64,000 nucleotides of DNA from Ypsolopha sequella (GCA_934047225.1 OW203986.1:18603221-18667220); one strand, 5' to 3'; shown: positions 21,701 to 33,579, counted from the stretch's first letter. A program made the numbers and translations. Notes: generated by a model not told the origin, from the letters alone.

Positions 21701-24700
21701 TTATAAATAATGTTAATGTTCATGAGTGGCACGAAGCCAACTAACGTTTCTACAATTCTTTAGGCTTAACAATGTGTCGCTGGCAGTCATATCGTCATCC
21801 GGAAGGCACTAACTTGTCCTCAATACTTGCGGGCGCTGTGTTAGCAACCTTGACTTAAGTAAACTATGTCAATAGGAAATAATTATTAAGAAATGCTAAT
21901 AAATAGTAGATAATCTAAATGTGTGGACAAAGTCCGTACATCTCCATAAAACTATAAGAAATTAATACTATTCAATAATATAAAACTATGTAAGTACTTC
22001 CGCAGAGTTGTTATTTTGTTATTATCGCAAGAAGATCAAGAGTGATAGATCACTGATGAATAATAATATGTGGCAGAATATTAACATTATTTGGGGTGGA
22101 AATAGACTCCAGAATTGAACCGAAGCCTCTTGGTTGCTGTACTAATTTCAGATTGATTTTCATCACATTTCGAAATGGTTTCTTCGAATCCCAGATATGA
22201 GAATTCTTGCGAAAGCGGTACTTAACTAGGTAATGTAGCGCTGAGTCTCGCCTAAGTATCGTTTAGCGAGATGTTATTAATGGGTCCTTATAATCATGAA
22301 TAAATACAATTACCGAAATACCTACTTACTCATTAAATGAATCTTTCGCACATGGTATTTTGGGCAGAATACTAAAGATCAATTTGTTCTTTTTATTTAT
22401 TATTTTCAATTCTGGTCTTTCCGCGAACTGTGATGTCATCCAGTAGTGCCTAAATTCACACTGAAAGAAGAAAAAGAATAATTCATTAGTAGGCCTAAGC
22501 AACTCAAAAACATGAGTATCAATTAAAGGAAAAGATTACGTAAACTTTACGTTTTAAATTGTTTGAAATAGTAACAATCAGGTCAACTGTATAAGAACAT
22601 AAAACATGGCAATTGGCCTTGGTTTCTGGGCGTCGGCAAAAAAAATTACACAGTTTTAAGTTTTTCATGCCATGCAACAAAATAACCAATTGTAATTGTA
22701 ACTAGCTATCTGGTTTGAATCACATACTGTTGTGTCGATTCGGCGTAACACGTTTTAACTTATCTGACAGGACTAAACTTAATTTAAGTGTTCTGTCTTT
22801 TTCCTTCTGTATCGAAAAGAAAAAGACAGGACGCTTAAAATAAGGTTAATCCTGTTACACCGAATCGACACCAGTATGACACAACTCGGATTCAAAGGTT
22901 CCATCGGTAAGTTTACTTGAAAACCAATTATCTTATCATGTTGAATAGGGTAAGCTCAAAAAAATATATATATATATTGGACTACATTTTATGCCGCGCC
23001 CCACTTGATTCAAAGTTTTACAAAAAATAACAAAATATACGGAAGAAAAAAAATATTTTTTTATTTTTAAAGCTAATTATGTAACTAATTTACAAAAAAT
23101 CGGGCATTATAATATTAGTCACTTAGCACGTCTAAAATTAAATATAAGCTGTAAATTCACAGAATTTTTCATTTAAGGCATTTTTGGTACATGTTTCTTT
23201 CGTTCGTTGTTACTTTGTAACACAACATAATTTGTACGACCAATTTTTGTGAATTAGTAACATAAAGCTTCAACTAAAAAAAATACAAAAAAAAATAAAA
23301 CAAGCAATATATTTCTTTTTCTTCCATACATTTTGATAATTTTTGTAAAACTTTCAATCAAGAGGGGCACTATTAGATGTAGTTCAATATTTTAATTTGT
23401 TTTTATTTGAGCTTTTTAAACATTTATTTATTTATTTACACATTACAGCTATTATTACAGGTAATCCTAATGCAATAGAGTAAGAAGTCAACCAACTTAA
23501 TTTAACATAAACAACCTAAATAACAACTAATACATACATTTTTCAGTAACATAAAACCCACATAGCAGCCCTTACGAACTCGCTCAGAGAACAGTGGTTA
23601 TGGTCAATTTTCTCTGCGACCAGCCCCCCTATTCTGTATCTTTAGTTGCCAACAGCACGAGGTGCCTATCATCAAAAACATAGCTAAAAACTGAAATTTC
23701 AAAATTGCCTTTAGTGGGTATTGGACTATTAACAATCTGTGTCGTCACTTCAAGTGCGAAAATATCCTTAGGACATCGGAATTCGATAGTATATCTATGT
23801 TTTTGATGATAGACACCCAGTCCAGAAGGCAACTAGAGATACACAATAGGCCTGCTGATTTAGTGTGTGCATAGCAAGCCTACTACGTATCTTTAAAGTC
23901 TTTTGTCAACTGGGTGCCTATCATCAAAAACATAGATATCTTATTGAATTCCGATTGTCTAAGGATATGTTCGCACTCGAAGTGATGTCACAGTTCTTAA
24001 ATAGTTCAAAACCCACTGAAGGCAATTTTGAAAGTTCAGTTTTTATATTTTTGATGATAGGCACCCAGTTGTTAACGGGACACCTGACGCTAGAACATAA
24101 ACAACACCAGGTTTTGAAGGGTTCATTGGAAGACACTAGATCTCTCCTCATTTTGAAGAAAATATATTTGATTTATAGATCTTTTATCTAGGGATTCCAC
24201 CTATAAACAATGTTTTAATATTTATACTTTTGTAAAAAAAAAATATTTTCCACCCTCTTTTATTTGTTTTTCAAACGTTCGTTTCAAAAACACGGTTAAG
24301 ACATCAACCTGTTTTTTTTTTTATAAAATAGGCAATAGAAATATGAAGGGATGTTACCTAAATTCAATATTTTTTTCCGTACAAAATATTTCAGTATTAG
24401 CTAAAAACACAAATTTGTTGTTTCGCTGCGTGATCACTAGTATTACGCGTCCAAGAACAAGAGGCCAAAGAGCCAAGATATAATCGCCTCTATGAAAAGC
24501 AAATAAGGTCTTTGCCATTAGACTTATTGTGCTGGACAGGTAATAAAAAAGTTGCTAGGGTATGCCATCCTCTTAACGGATTTAAAGATACATAATAAGC
24601 CAGCTGATCGCCCTCTGCCGGCGCTTATGGCCAAGAAGCTACGTTACGATCGGGTTTTAAAGTTTTCTTCCAACTGCTTACCTCTCCATCAGTCATGGGC

Positions 24701-27700
24701 TGGTTGCTCCAAGCCAACAAATCCAGAACAAACATAGTATTAATCTTCTCATCGTAGAAGCAGTCCAATACGCAACATGGTGATTGCTTGGGCTCACAAG
24801 GGTTACCGCCAGGCAAAGCCGTGCGAATTTCAAACCTGAACTGCCCGAACTTTGAGTAGCATTTTGTGATTCCCTGGAAATAAAGACAAACAAGATTTAG
24901 TTTATAACCAGCTAGATCCTAAAGTCCAATTGCTAATCAGACGCATCAAACTAACAGTTCGTGATAGTGGGAAATGCGCTTTTAACCTATGACGCATGCG
25001 GCCATTTTAAATTGTCGTGAACTTTTGAATGTTACAATGTGAAATGGCTTATGCACTATCAGGGTTGGATTTAGACCCTCGGAAAATTATTGTCTATGGG
25101 AGTTAAAAATATACTAATTGGCTAAAATTATACTACGTTTCGTTTTTCGTTGATTTTTGTTTTGAATTGAAATAAAAACAGCCTATTTGTCAGTGAATTA
25201 AAAAAAAAATTACTAATAATATTCATAATTTAATAAAATAGCTTATTTGTTATTGAAATAAAAAAAAAAATTACTAAAAATATTCATAACGCACAGAAAT
25301 TCCCTATATTGTAGGGTAAATGTTAAAAAGTAAAACGTCTCAATCAATAAAACAAGTCGGTCGGCCTGAAGATAAAATTATGGTATTTTTACGTAGTATA
25401 GTTCCATTACGATACTACATACTACATGTCATGAAAATATGGTACAAATAGTATAATTATACTACAAAATCCAACCCTGTGCACTATAGGAGTTAAAAGC
25501 GTATTTCCCACTATCACGAACTTTATATCAGTTTACTCCGTATGATGAGTTAAGTGTGCTCAAACAAATATCAGTGAAATACACGAAATATCATGGAAAA
25601 CTGATTCTCCTGGGCAGCCACTCTATAAATAGTATTTTTCATTCAATAAGAACTATTACGAAGGACTTGACCTACATTTTTTTTATTTTGGGCTGTTCAA
25701 GAAATAGTAAAATTTGTAATATTCCTTTAATAGCTTGGAATTTTAAGAAACTATAGCAAAAAGTAATGCACCATCATGTAGGTCAAATCATTCTTAATAG
25801 TTCTTATTGAATGATAAAGACTTTTTATAGAGTGGCTATACCAAGAGAAATAGTTCTCCATCCCCCCTATTCTGTATCTTTAGTTGCCAATTGTATTAGG
25901 TGCCTATCATCAAAAACATAGATAAAAACTGAAATTTCAAAATTGCCTTTAGTGGGTATTGAACTATTAACAATCTGTGTCGTCACTTGAAGTGCGAACA
26001 TATCCTTAGGAAATCGGAATTCGATGGTATATCTATGTTTTTGATGATAGGCAGTAGGCACCCAGTACAGAAGGCAACTAGAGATACATAATAGGCCCGC
26101 TGGATATTTAATGGATTTCATTTTTGTTTGAGATTTCTGGTTTTTAACACCATAAAGTAATGTGGTGAGCTTATATAACCGGAACCGTGTCTGTAAAGCA
26201 CTAGAACCAGCAGTTTAAACCACAGTGATATACGTCTGCTTCATAGATAATGCATTATAGAAATGCACATCCTTTCATACAGACTGAACACTTCTGGATA
26301 TTTTTACATACAGTCATATATACAAAGGAATCAAAAATATTTCGATATCGCGATGTAGGTAGCACCTATATTATTCTAATAATATATACTTATTAAGCAC
26401 CTATTGATCTCCATAAAGAAGTAAAAGATCATCAAGTAACTGGTACTATAGTATTAGCTGCTAAAGCCTTAGAGCTGGCTCATTTATTGCCTAAAAATGG
26501 ACTTCCCAAAGAAAACTGCATGGCTAGCGACATCTATTGGCGTATCTCATATACACCTTTTTGGTAATTATGATAAAAAAAATCATGGTAAGTAATGATT
26601 TTCTTTTTCTAGTACACTCGTAAATAAATAAATACAGCTTTTGCATATATTTGGTTAGCATGCCTTCTTATATATTTATTTAATTTTAGATATCGGCCAA
26701 TTTATATCCACTTTAAAATATGTACTAATAAAGGTAACAAATACAAAATGAAAATTTTATCTTGAAATTATGTAGATCGTTTCCAATGCAACCCTTTGAG
26801 GAATTTTTGCTCATTGATAAAGATAAAGGACTAAGGCGATAAGTAAATGTTTTAGCGTCACTGTTACCCCACATGCGAAAAAACTCTCAATGCGAGAGGG
26901 ACGGATTCGAGGAAAAGTAGCAAAAACTCGGTTTTTTAATAATATAAAATGTACTCAAGTTGCTATAAAAATTTCGTTTAACCAAGTCCTAGATACTGTT
27001 AAAACTCATCTAATAAAATATAATCGCTGTCTATATGTCATTCCAAGTTGTCAAACCAGGAGAAATGGTGTCCAAAAAGACCTCATTTCAATAAATATTT
27101 TTATCGAGCCGAATTTCTCCAATCGCATTTCTGTTTAACATCCCTAGAAAATGATTCCAAAAATAATATACAATTTTATCAAAATGATATATCGACGATG
27201 AAGCGACAAGGACTCCTATCTCCAAAACATGATTTTACAGGAAACGAAAAAAAAACCTTTCATTTTCTTATGTAATTACTTATGAAAAAAAATATCTTAC
27301 GTGGATTTATAATGATTACATACAACATGAATGTAGGGAATCAACTTAGCTGTGATTGCTAGTGCACGTAAAATTGCATTTTCAGTTCATCTACATAAGA
27401 AAACTCAATTTGGCCAAAATGTAAGTTAGGAGTTCTTGTCACTTTATCGTCGATATACAGTGTGTCCCTCCTACAAGTGCACATCCGAAAGTGGGTGAAA
27501 CTAGATCTAAATATATCGACAAAAACAAAGATTTTTTTTTTTTTTGAATTGTTTTTTTTTTTAGTCTTGAAAATATACTCCACTCGGGCATCTTTGTATG
27601 GGACGCGAGCGCAGTACCTTTGGTTAACCGCTCGTAGAAAATATTGTATTTATGATAGAACGTTGTATTTTTTTTGTTAGAAAGATAATGGAATAGGCAA

Positions 27701-30700
27701 TGATAAATAGGAATAAAAAAATAGTAAAACGGGGACATTATTTTGAAAAAATTTACTATTACTGAAAAAAAAGACGGAAAAATTAAAGAAATAATCTTTT
27801 AGAATATTATTTTTATGGTAATGGTAGTTGATTATGTTTTGTTTTTGATTTGGTATGCAACGTCTATTCTTAAGGATTATAACAGTTTTATTTCATTGCG
27901 TTACTCGCGATAGATCAAAAGTTATGACATATTTTATACATAGTCTCCATGGTAAGGAAAAAAAATATTTAAAACGTAAATTTATAAAACAAAAATTTTC
28001 TAAAAAAAAAAAACAAAAATTTTTTGTCGATAAAATAAGGTCTAGTTCCACCCCGTTTCGGATGTGCACTTGTACGAGGGACACACTGTATGATATAACA
28101 TATTCTTTACTGAAGTAGATATGCAAGCTCTAAATATGTCGCTTTTTTCCGTAGCGCCTTTAGCACAGACAGTGCAGACATAATATTTGAATAAGGAAGA
28201 GGCGCAAGATTTGGTTGTAGCCCACATCTTCAAGATACAGGCGTAAGTGTGTATATGCATATACTTATAAATAACCTACCTTATTGGCCACGACAATCAT
28301 CCTAACTCCCTTGGGGCATGGTACAACATACCAGTTCTCATTGAAATCCTCTGGTTTTTCAATAAGCCATTCAGAGAGCATGAGGACATCTTTGTACGTG
28401 GGAGAAGCCTTGTGGAACCCTGCCACATATATGCTTGGTCTGTACCGGACCTGGAATCAGTAGGTGAATCTAGACTTAAAATTAAGGTGGCCTGTACACT
28501 TAACGGGGATTTCAAATTTAAACATTTCAGGTTTGTTTAGTAATAAGAAGAAATCCATTATATAGGTAATAAAGCCGATTCTGAAGGCTTTAATTTTAGT
28601 TTTAGTGCTGTCAAAACTTAATTTTCTTGATTACAAAATAGTCTTTAAATGTTAGGAACAGAAGCTAAATTCCTTTGAAAAAGTTTTAGTTTTGACAGCA
28701 CTAAAACTTAAATTAAAGCCTTCAGAATCGGCTACAATGGTACCGATTTGGTGAAGCACATCTTAACTTATTTGACAGGACTAAACTAAATTTAAGCGTT
28801 CTGTCCTTGTCTTTTTGATAAAGAAAGAATAAGACAGGACGCTCAAAATAAGATTAGTCCTGTCAAACAAGTTAAGACGTGTTATGCCGAATCGATACCA
28901 ATATCACTACTTGTTTTTAAAAAAAATAGTTTAGACGTTAATTAATAAGAGTAGATGCATCATATCTTCTGTAGATAAATATTTAAATAACAAAGTTATG
29001 TCTTATGTCATAAAAACTGCAACTAAAAAAAACCTTCCTGAAGATGTCAAGATGCTTTCTGGTTAGTTTTGTATGTTTCATGGGCAGATCGTAAAGCATG
29101 AAATCAAAAATCTTTTACCGAAAGCAAAAGATAGGTCTGACGCCGAGCGGAGTGAGAAGTGTTAGATTAAACATGTAAATAAAAGGGAGCCGAGCGGAGC
29201 GGAGCGGAGCGGAGCGGAGCGGAGCCAAACAATCCCCCTAGTTATAACAGATATATGATATGCAACTATTATCAAATTTTGTGTTTTGTTGTGTATAGTA
29301 CATTTACCTATTGATTATTTGTTTGTCGTCCTGGAGCCGTATTTTGAATCGTTCGTTTTCAATTCACGTGCGAAAGTATATACCCATAATACTATAGATA
29401 GGTATATATTTTCGCACGTGATGTGAATACGAATGATTCAAAAATGCAGCTCCTGAGTTGTTGTGATGTGTCATTAAGTTTTATTAGTGTGTGAAAACTT
29501 TTTTCGTCTGTGATTCATTTAGTGTGTTAATCTTGTATGTTTTATATTAGATTGTATGTTTTCCTTATTAAAACTAAATAAATAAATTTGCCTGAGCAGA
29601 TCATGATACGCCCAATTCTACGATGTACTGACAACATTATGTATGTGACAAGACATAGCATGTTTATAATAAATTTCAAACGCTTACCCTGTTACTAGGT
29701 TCATAGTAACCCTCTTCAACAGCTTCGACTAACTGCAGTATGCCTCGAAACTGATCTAGTTTATTATACCTATTGCTGAAAGAGACAAAATTGGTTTGTT
29801 AATAGGTCTCGCCAGACACAAAGCATGGCGGTTGGTAAATACCAAGGGAGGGGAAGGCGGTTGGGAGGTAACTTCTCCCTCCATAATGTTTCACATGGCG
29901 CAAATGATTAGTTTTTAGGGTTCCGTAGTACCTAAAAGGCCCAAAATGAACCTTTATGGTGAGACTCCGTTCATCCATCTGTATGTCACAGCCTCATAAC
30001 TTCAGCACCGTTAAAGATAAATACTTGAAATTTGGCATAAAAAAAATAGCATTAATTCGCCCACAACATGAAATTTCACCATAAAGGTTAATTTTGTACC
30101 TTTTAGGTAGGTACTAAAGTAGAGCCACTAAGTGATGGCACTTATGACAGCTGCATTTAGTGATGAGGTACATTTCAAATTTCGGTTAAAAATAAGAATC
30201 AAGTGTGAGTTTACTCAACATTAGACACGTCATTCAACATTCAACATAATGATACAAAAGGAAAATGTGCCAAAACCAGTGGCGCAGCTATCGGAGGGCT
30301 ATGCGGTGTAGTGCCCCGGGGCCCCCAAGAGATGTTTAAATATCTAAATCGAAAAAAGTATTTTACTATCATTTATTTCGTTTAGTTTAACTTCGTCATT
30401 GTTTTGTTTTTAATTGAATATTATTGCGTAACTTGGCGACCTCAAATACTACCTAAAAATTGAGAAACATTTTTAAAAAAAAATCTTTGTTTCTATACGA
30501 ATTATATCGCACAATAAAGCAACATTCAAATCGAAAAATAATAACCGAAACAAGTAGGACATCACTATCAACAATGAAGTATTACATTTTTTTATTCACA
30601 CTTGCTTATAAATAATTACGATACTTTGTAGGCATTTAAACGTTATAGGCGCCATCACTCAGTGGCTCTACTGTACTGAACCTTAATAACTACAAAGGTA

Positions 30701-32180
30701 TGGTGGTCTCGAAACTACCTATATATTTAATAACCGTTTTGGAATGGCCATTTTGTAAAGTTTTTTTGTTTATGTATCATTATTACCATAATTAAATGGC
30801 TTTACAAGTCATTCCAAAGAATTCTATAACCCAGAAAACAAAAAATGGCACGTAATGTGATGACAAATGTCAAAGCGAAAATTTACTCCTGAATTTATGG
30901 GTTCTGAAACTGTCAAAAGTGAATTTAACATTTCTGACAAGGTTTTTGAATGACTTCGAGAATTGTTCGGATCTGTTCATTTTCACTCAGGTGGTTGTGG
31001 AACGGGTGACAGTTTAATTATATCTTTACCCCCCCAGTTTATTAGATTTATTTGAAATCATAAAAAAATTAAACAAAATTTGGGACAAATAAAACTATGA
31101 TAAAAGGTCTAATAAAGACCCAAAGAAACCCCCACAATTTCATTCAGACTAAAAATCAGATGTCCTCCTGCTAAAGCCAACCCTGGCAGTTTCATGTATT
31201 GTTGGTGGGCGCATTACTGTGGAAGTGCATGAGAAACACCTCACCAAGCTCAGTGTGGCAATATGAATTTTCTAAATATGTCCCCTCTGAATAATTTAAG
31301 TACCTTATTTCTTGCCAGGGCCCCAGTGTTATCAAACTCGGGATGTGAGTTCAGTATGCCACATGACAGATAATGAAATACCGAGGCTTTGGTATATTAT
31401 GGTTTTCATATTCACAGAAACTTAAACCTGAACAACTATGAAATAAAGCAAGGTTTAGACGAAGCCAGTAACGCTGGCGCCAGTCCTCAGGCAAGCCTGC
31501 ACTGGCCTGGCCTGTGTTGTTTAGATGAGGCCAAAGGATTCATTTCATTTCTGGATAATTCCATCTACATAATGCATCTACACGCGTCCTCACACTGACA
31601 CGGGGGTTGCAGGGCACGCAAGCGGGTGTCTATGGCTTGAAAAATAGGCTGGCGCTCTATTCCCGCCAGTGCTGGCAGCCAGCGCTGGCTTGTCTTGAAA
31701 AACTGTTTATATGAGGCCGCCAGCACTGGCTTCATCTAAACCCACCTTAAGGAACTATCTAAACAAACATACATATAATGATTTATATCAAATCAGATTT
31801 TTTGTTCAAATGAGGTTGAGGTGTTGTAGACAAGAGACTAAACGGTCAGTGTCGTTGTTAAGGGGGCACAATCTTTTTTTACCATAGTACCCCCATATCT
31901 ACACCCCAACCGACTAAACACTCAAATAAAATGTATGTAGGTACAATTTTTCTAAGCTCACCCACGAATTTATACATCCGTGAGCTCACCCTCCATATCT
32001 TCCAGGAAACTGTCATTTGTTTGTATTTTAAAATTACATTTACCTCTTCTGTACTTCAAGGATTTCTTTTCGTCTTTCTTCTTGGCTGCCAAGACGTCCC
32101 CAGTTTTTGTACAAGTCTCCGAATTCGTTTTTCTGAGCGCCGCCGACGAGCCCTTGAAATTTTTCGAGTACCTCATCCAT
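18279..32180 (-). CDS. SNUPN: Snurportin-1, complete gene in eight coding exons
   Basis: Snurportin-1 is the importin-beta adaptor that binds the m3G (trimethylguanosine) cap of U snRNPs and carries them into the nucleus. Coding exons on the minus strand: 32180-32044, 29775-29688, 28450-28280, 24873-24682, 22460-22330, 21159-21011, 20309-20149, 18731-18279. Every intron is GT-AG and the phases (2,0,0,0,2,1,0) join without a break to 1482 nt, 493 aa plus TAA. Residues about 20-55 form an importin-beta-binding-like segment ([13 protein letters not shown]). About 80-290 is the cap-binding domain, with [31 protein letters not shown] and [13 protein letters not shown]277 probably matches the cap-stacking Trp of human snurportin. 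Human snurportin is about 360 aa; the excess here is a C-terminal repetitive tail. Identity comes from motif order recalled for the family, not from a search. Confidence 0.93.
19728..20015. mobile_element. Inverted-repeat element in snurportin intron 7
   Basis: CGATTGGCGTAGCCAGG and CCTGGCTACGCCAATCG, a perfect 17-bp inverted pair about 290 bp apart. The interior has C-rich blocks and no frame. Confidence 0.75.
20149..20309 (-). CDS. SNUPN: Snurportin exon 7
   Basis: 161 nt, acceptor tattcctcag, donor gtaact. It encodes [20 protein letters not shown], then a lysine/arginine/serine-rich segment. The family has a similar 'GPLTTKPDYAG' stretch just after the cap-binding domain. Confidence 0.85.
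21011..21159 (-). CDS. SNUPN: Snurportin exon 6 (cap-stacking Trp region)
   Basis: 149 nt. It completes a split Glu codon and ends with one base of a split Asp codon. It encodes [14 protein letters not shown], then [18 protein letters not shown]. The Trp in LVGWL (residue 277) is the likely counterpart of the human cap-stacking Trp. Confidence 0.93.
22330..22460 (-). CDS. SNUPN: Snurportin exon 5
   Basis: 131 nt, acceptor cttctttcag, donor gtaagt. It encodes [12 protein letters not shown] and then [16 protein letters not shown]. The FR.YWM motif is the family's FRFYWM segment. Confidence 0.9.
22731..22872. mobile_element. MITE family 3, copy 2, in snurportin intron 4
   Basis: Ends TGTGTCGATTCGGCGTAACA and TGTTACACCGAATCGACA are near-perfect inverted repeats. 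About 142 bp. Confidence 0.85.
23410..23600 (-). repeat. LINE 3' UTR-like sequence in snurportin intron 4
   Basis: CATTTATTTATTTATTTACA then ATTACAGGTAATCCTAATGC; same layout as other LINE 3' ends here. Confidence 0.35.
23633..23857. mobile_element. MITE family 6, copy 1, in snurportin intron 4
   Basis: GTGCCTATCATCAAAAACAT at the left and TATGTTTTTGATGATAGACA at the right are inverted. Flanking TCTTTAGTTGCC / GGCAACTAGAGATAC extend the inverted ends. Confidence 0.75.
23876..24077. mobile_element. MITE family 6, copy 2, opposite orientation
   Basis: TGGGTGCCTATCATCAAAAA to TTTTTGATGATAGGCACCCA. The interior is the reverse complement of copies 1 and 3. Confidence 0.75.
24682..24873 (-). CDS. 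SNUPN: Snurportin exon 4 (cap-binding core)
   Basis: 192 nt, phase 0 to 0, acceptor tttccag, donor gtaagc. It encodes [14 protein letters not shown], then [19 protein letters not shown], the most recognisable block of the family. Confidence 0.94.
24956..25522. mobile_element. Palindromic element split by a nested hAT-type MITE
   Basis: The outer inverted ends AGTTCGTGATAGTGGGAAAT and ATTTCCCACTATCACGAACT enclose 25060-25479. Without the insert the outer element would be about 140 bp and palindromic (GCTTTTAAC/GTTAAAAGC). Confidence 0.8.
25060..25479. mobile_element. hAT-type MITE nested in the outer element
   Basis: Ends CAGGGTTGGATTT and AAATCCAACCCTG are perfect inverted repeats. A perfect 8-bp duplication TGCACTAT lies at 25052-25059 and 25480-25487. 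The interior is AT-rich and non-coding. Confidence 0.9.
25616..25837. mobile_element. Palindromic MITE, about 220 bp
   Basis: AGCCACTCTATAAATAGT and TTTTTATAGAGTGGCT ends, with a second inverted block TTCAATAAGAACTATT / AATAGTTCTTATTGAA. It lies just before MITE family 6 copy 3. Confidence 0.8.
25867..26100. mobile_element. MITE family 6, copy 3, in snurportin intron 3
   Basis: Starts TATTCTGTATCTTTAGTTGC and ends GGCAACTAGAGATACATAAT. The same internal frame ([20 protein letters not shown]) is open in all three copies. Confidence 0.78.
27458..28088. mobile_element. TA-flanked element with long inverted ends, 631 bp
   Basis: CAGTGTGTCCCTCCTACAAG at the left pairs with CTTGTACGAGGGACACACTG at the right, over about 70 bp of imperfect arms. 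TA lies on both sides (27456-27457, 28089-28090), as in the Tc1/mariner superfamily. No transposase frame. Confidence 0.82.
28280..28450 (-). CDS. SNUPN: Snurportin exon 3
   Basis: 171 nt, phase 0 at both ends. It encodes [20 protein letters not shown] and [18 protein letters not shown], which correspond to the start of the cap-binding fold in vertebrate snurportin. Confidence 0.92.
28574..28733. mobile_element. Palindromic MITE family 2, intact copy in snurportin intron 2
   Basis: AGCCGATTCTGAAGGC at the left and GCCTTCAGAATCGGCT at the right, perfectly inverted. Only 5 bp separate it from a family 3 element. Confidence 0.85.
28739..28899. mobile_element. MITE family 3, copy 3, in snurportin intron 2
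   Basis: GGTACCGATTTGGTGAAGCA and GTTATGCCGAATCGATACC are inverted. It lies directly next to a family 2 MITE, as copy 1 nearly does. Confidence 0.85.
29190..29226. repeat. (GAGCG)n microsatellite in snurportin intron 2
   Basis: About seven near-perfect GAGCG units in an AT-rich intron, with CCGAGCGGAGTGAGAAG just upstream. Confidence 0.9.
29328..29457. mobile_element. Palindromic MITE family 5, copy 1
   Basis: CTGGAGCCGTATTTTGAATC at the left; TTCAAAAATGCAGCTCCTGA at the right. Arms contain TTCACGTGCGAAAGTATATA and its inverse. Confidence 0.82.
29688..29775 (-). CDS. SNUPN: Snurportin exon 2
   Basis: Acceptor ctctttcag, donor gtaagcg; 88 nt, completing the split Ser codon and then 29 codons ([20 protein letters not shown] and on to EPSNR). 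It continues the IBB-like helix and links it to the cap-binding domain. Confidence 0.88.
29912..30098 (-). repeat. Dispersed repeat family 1, tail fragment
   Basis: TTTTAGGGTTCCGTAGTACC and AACCTTTATGGTGAGACTCC, as at 10790-10830. Adjacent to the TA-flanked element 30122. Confidence 0.7.
30122..30668. mobile_element. TA-flanked element in snurportin intron 1
   Basis: GAGCCACTAAGTGATGGC and GCCATCACTCAGTGGCTC are inverted, and TA lies at both edges. A CAGTGGCGCAGC hAT-like fragment (about 30283-30370) sits inside it. Confidence 0.75.
30283..30370. repeat. Fragment with hAT-like end
   Basis: Starts CAGTGGCGCAGCTATCGG with GGCCCCCAAGAGATG further in. Only one end is visible. Confidence 0.35.
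31449..31747. mobile_element. Inverted-repeat element in snurportin intron 1
   Basis: GTTTAGACGAAGCCAGTAAC with CGCTGGCG at the left and CGCCAGCACTGGC then TTCATCTAAACCCACCTTA at the right are inverted. Repeated CTGGC/GCCAG units make it GC-richer than its surroundings. Confidence 0.6.
32044..32180 (-). CDS. SNUPN: Snurportin exon 1 (importin-beta-binding region)
   Basis: Starts at ATG 32180 ([10 protein letters not shown]) and ends in AG|gtaaat, phase 2. It carries the basic helix [12 protein letters not shown] typical of the snurportin IBB domain. The split Ser codon (AG+C) is completed by exon 2. The frame stays open upstream of the ATG, but that part reads as 5' UTR; the chosen Met is the first one followed by family-like sequence. 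Confidence 0.88.
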
Positions 32181-33415
32181 TTTTGAAGTGAGGTTAAGAT
32201 GGTGATCGGCGCAAGCCGTATCTCTTATATGATTGAATATGTAACTTTGTGAGTTAAATAAAATATAATAAAACAAAATGGTCAATTTTGGCCCACTCTT
32301 CAAGGAATACTTTAGCAGCAGCACTGAGCAAATAGCAGCAGCAAACAACGACACCACCTAACCAACTAACAGGCAACAAATAAGGTTCCTTATTCTGTTC
32401 TGAGCAACAAACAAAAACAACTCAGTGCTTTTTTTTTTTTTTAATATTTTAACGGCTCTGGATTCTGCAACTAACCAGTGTTGCCAGAACCGGTTCGTCA
32501 AAAGTAACGCAAGGGAAGCCAAAAAGTAACAATTTTTAACCAAAAGTAATAATATCTTACGATCTTTAATTCAAATTTATTTGCACCCTAATGTTCGAAA
32601 GGTCTTAAATAACATTTAAAGTATCAATTATGGACCCTGTCGGGCACAGCAAAGTAACTTAAAGCTAGTAACATAATTATTATTATTCTAATTAGGTAAT
32701 TACCTATCTTTTTTGTGTTTTGGGATTAACTTTTGGAAGCTACTTATTCTAAAAAACATTTCTGGATCCTTGGTTGGTTTTTGAGTGAAAACTGACAAAA
32801 AAAATATACATATCTTTATAATGTCCAAGTAGACATACCTTCGTAATTTATGCCTTTTATTTATTAATTTGTAAATATAATATTGGTTTATAAAATCGTA
32901 ACATATATCAAAAGAAATGAAAAATAAATCATTGCAATGTGACACCTCCTGGAAAATAATTTAACCCTATACTTATATACATATAAATGAACTTAAATGC
33001 AATGATTTTTTTAGATTACATTCATCATCAATATTTTTAATAGTCAAATTTTAAAAAATTGACTAATATTGTGATTTAAATGCTTATAAAAATCCCTGCA
33101 TTCATAATTAATCAATAATAAGTGATTAATAAGTATGGCTTTGTTTTGTTTCTGAAATAAAACGAAAAATTAAATTGAAAATAAAGCAATCAGAAAAAAG
33201 TTATTTCAAATCTGAGTATTTAAAATACATTCGTATTTAATAAATAAATTAATACAGTACTTTATAAAGCTAATATATTGCGCCACCCACACCTTGGTAG
33301 GTATTTTATTTTTGCCAGCATCATTGGTTTAAATGGTTCCCATTTAGTGACACCTGCATTGCTTCTTTAGTAGCCATTAGGGCTAAAATTGTGTCAGTGC
33401 CTGTTTGTGATCTGT

Positions 33416-33579
33416 GGCTCTACCGCGTAATTCTCATTTTCATCAACATCAACTTGAGATTGAAATTTGTCATGCGTGCGACGACGCCCGCCTAACATGC
33501 CATTTCTTTTGCACGCGTTGAATTTCGCATGCATTTGCTTGAAGTTGATACAAATGAGAATTACGCGGTAGAGCCCCTG
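33416..33579. mobile_element. Palindromic MITE family 4, copy 2
   Basis: GGCTCTACCGCGTAATTCTC and GAGAATTACGCGGTAGAGCC. It differs from the copy at 13008 at only a few positions. Confidence 0.88.

Noticed and set aside
27439..27738. Frames inside the 27458-28088 element
   Set aside because: Poly-Lys/Phe runs from A/T tracts in the element's arms; no transposase motifs.
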